NCBI GenBank assembly: GCA_023420795.1
Contig: JAEZVM010000149.1
Coordinates: 1 to 6,636 of the forward strand
Direction of reading: 5' to 3'
Source of the DNA: Pseudomonadota bacterium
GTDB taxonomy: Bacteria; Pseudomonadota; Gammaproteobacteria; Burkholderiales; Burkholderiaceae_D
DNA: 6,636 bases
Part shown: positions 5,854 to 6,636 of the stretch, in pieces
How the letters are laid out: each line of letters opens with the position of its first letter
Position numbering within the stretch: the stretch's first letter is position 1
Made by a program: the position numbers and the translations under genes
Notes under the pieces: generated by a model
Seen by the model: only the letters and a program-made list of their open reading frames with translations
Told to the model about the DNA's origin: nothing
Database searches by the model: none

Positions 5854-6636
5854 TTGCAAAGCGGATTCATCCAGATCTATCGCAAGAATGCAGAGGCCAT
5901 CCGGGCCGAGCTCAGTGTCGGCTTGCTCGCGCATAACGCCCATATCTCTCCGAAGTATCTGTATGACGCGCTCGGATCGAAGCTGTTCTCGGCCATCTGT
6001 GAACTGCCCGAGTACTATCCGACGCGAACCGAAGCGGCGATCTTCGACATGCATCGGGAAGAGATTGCCCGCTCGACCGGAAAGGGCGCGACGCTGATCG
6101 ATCTTGGTGCAGGCAACTGCGAAAAGGCGGCACGCCTGTTTTCTGCGTTGCAGCCGACACAATATGTGCCGGTCGATATCTCGGTCGAGTTCCTGCGCGA
6201 ATCGATCGAATGCCTGCAGTACCGCTATCCGCAAGTGCGGATGCTGGGCATAGGCATGGATTTTTCTAGCGCGTTGGATCTGCCGGAAACCGTGCGCTGC
6301 GACCGGCGCTTGTTTTTCTATCCCGGTTCGTCGATCGGCAACTTCACGCCGGAGCATGCGGCGCAGTTCCTTGTGCGTGTGCGCGACGCCTGCGGCCAGG
6401 ACGGCGGCCTGCTGATCGGCGTCGATCTGCTGAAGGAGACCGATATCCTGCATGCAGCCTACGACGATGCGATCGGCCTGACTGCAGCCTTCAACCTGAA
6501 CCTGCTGCAGCATCTGAACCATCTGCTCGGCACGAATTTCGATGCGCACGACTGGCAGCATCGCTGCCATTTCAATCCAGAAGAAAGCCGAATCGAGATG
6601 CATCTGGATGCGCGGCGCGATGTCACTGTTGCGTGG
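5854..6636 (+). CDS. egtD: L-histidine N-alpha-methyltransferase EgtD (3' end outside window)
   Basis: SAM-dependent enzyme that trimethylates histidine to hercynine, the first step of ergothioneine synthesis; cytoplasmic. The 261 residues present show the EgtD hallmarks: SPKYLYDALGSKLF (32-45), ICELPEYYPTRTE (48-60), SAM site LIDLGAGNCEKA (81-92), PVDIS (106-110), GMDF (134-137), FFYPGSSIGNFTPEHA (154-169) and AAYDDAIGLTAAFN near 201-214. Tyr55, Asn163, Tyr203 and Met249 correspond to the histidine-site Tyr56, Asn166, Tyr206 and Met252 of the mycobacterial enzyme as I remember it. The family is about 320 residues, so some 60 are missing, including the Glu/Ser pair that binds the histidine amine. 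The frame has a stop at 5797 and no ATG or GTG before the conserved part. TTG at 5854 is the only plausible start and gives an N-terminus (FIQIYR...IRAEL) of normal length, although no Shine-Dalgarno precedes it. An egtB gene may follow outside the window. Confidence 0.93.
   Translation, partial: MQSGFIQIYRKNAEAIRAELSVGLLAHNAHISPKYLYDALGSKLFSAICELPEYYPTRTEAAIFDMHREEIARSTGKGATLIDLGAGNCEKAARLFSALQPTQYVPVDISVEFLRESIECLQYRYPQVRMLGIGMDFSSALDLPETVRCDRRLFFYPGSSIGNFTPEHAAQFLVRVRDACGQDGGLLIGVDLLKETDILHAAYDDAIGLTAAFNLNLLQHLNHLLGTNFDAHDWQHRCHFNPEESRIEMHLDARRDVTVAW

Noticed and set aside
5791..6603. Minus-strand open frame of 270 codons opposite egtD
   Set aside because: The plus strand carries the full set of EgtD motifs. 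The antisense frame has no recognisable domain and no family resemblance.
1..6636. Mobile elements, CRISPR arrays, tRNA or rRNA genes, phage genes
   Set aside because: No transposase or integrase motifs, no spaced direct repeats, and no tRNA-like cloverleaf or rRNA-like sequence were seen. The window is ordinary dense coding sequence.

Overview
The window is GC-rich, densely coded DNA of a Gram-negative bacterium. The gene content, overlap style and protein flavour (an MsbA-related half-exporter, an AttH/CrtC-type lipocalin protein and an EgtD of proteobacterial type) suggest a betaproteobacterium, perhaps of the order Burkholderiales. That placement is an inference from remembered family resemblance, not from a search.

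Layout. Positions 5663 down to 1 carry four minus-strand genes that overlap head to tail. They are a LolD/YbbA-type ABC ATPase (5663-5001), an 846-residue FtsX/MacB-type permease (5004-2464), a secreted lipocalin-like AttH/CrtC-family protein (2464-1364) and an ABC exporter subunit with fused membrane and ATPase domains (1367 to beyond position 1, truncated by the window). The junctions are ATGA, TGATG and ATGA, with overlaps of 4, 1 and 4 bases, so the genes are very probably one transcript with coupled translation. Positions 5664-5853 form a short divergent intergenic region with an imperfect hairpin and a -10-like box. From about 5854 to the right edge, on the plus strand, lies the first 261 codons of egtD, the histidine N-alpha-methyltransferase of ergothioneine synthesis. 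Its 3' end is outside the window.

How the parts may work together. The ATPase and the FtsX permease should form a mechanotransmission-type ABC machine in the inner membrane. The lipocalin-like protein has an N-terminal signal peptide and would act on the periplasmic side, as a carrier or enzyme for a hydrophobic compound. The last gene would add a separate exporter that flips or exports a lipophilic substrate. No substrate can be read from the sequence. The egtD gene is probably a separate unit that only shares the divergent promoter region.

The most noteworthy point is the tight coupling of two mechanistically different ABC systems with a lipocalin/CrtC-type protein. I see no mobile elements, CRISPR arrays, rRNA or tRNA genes, and no gene-free stretch longer than about 190 bases.
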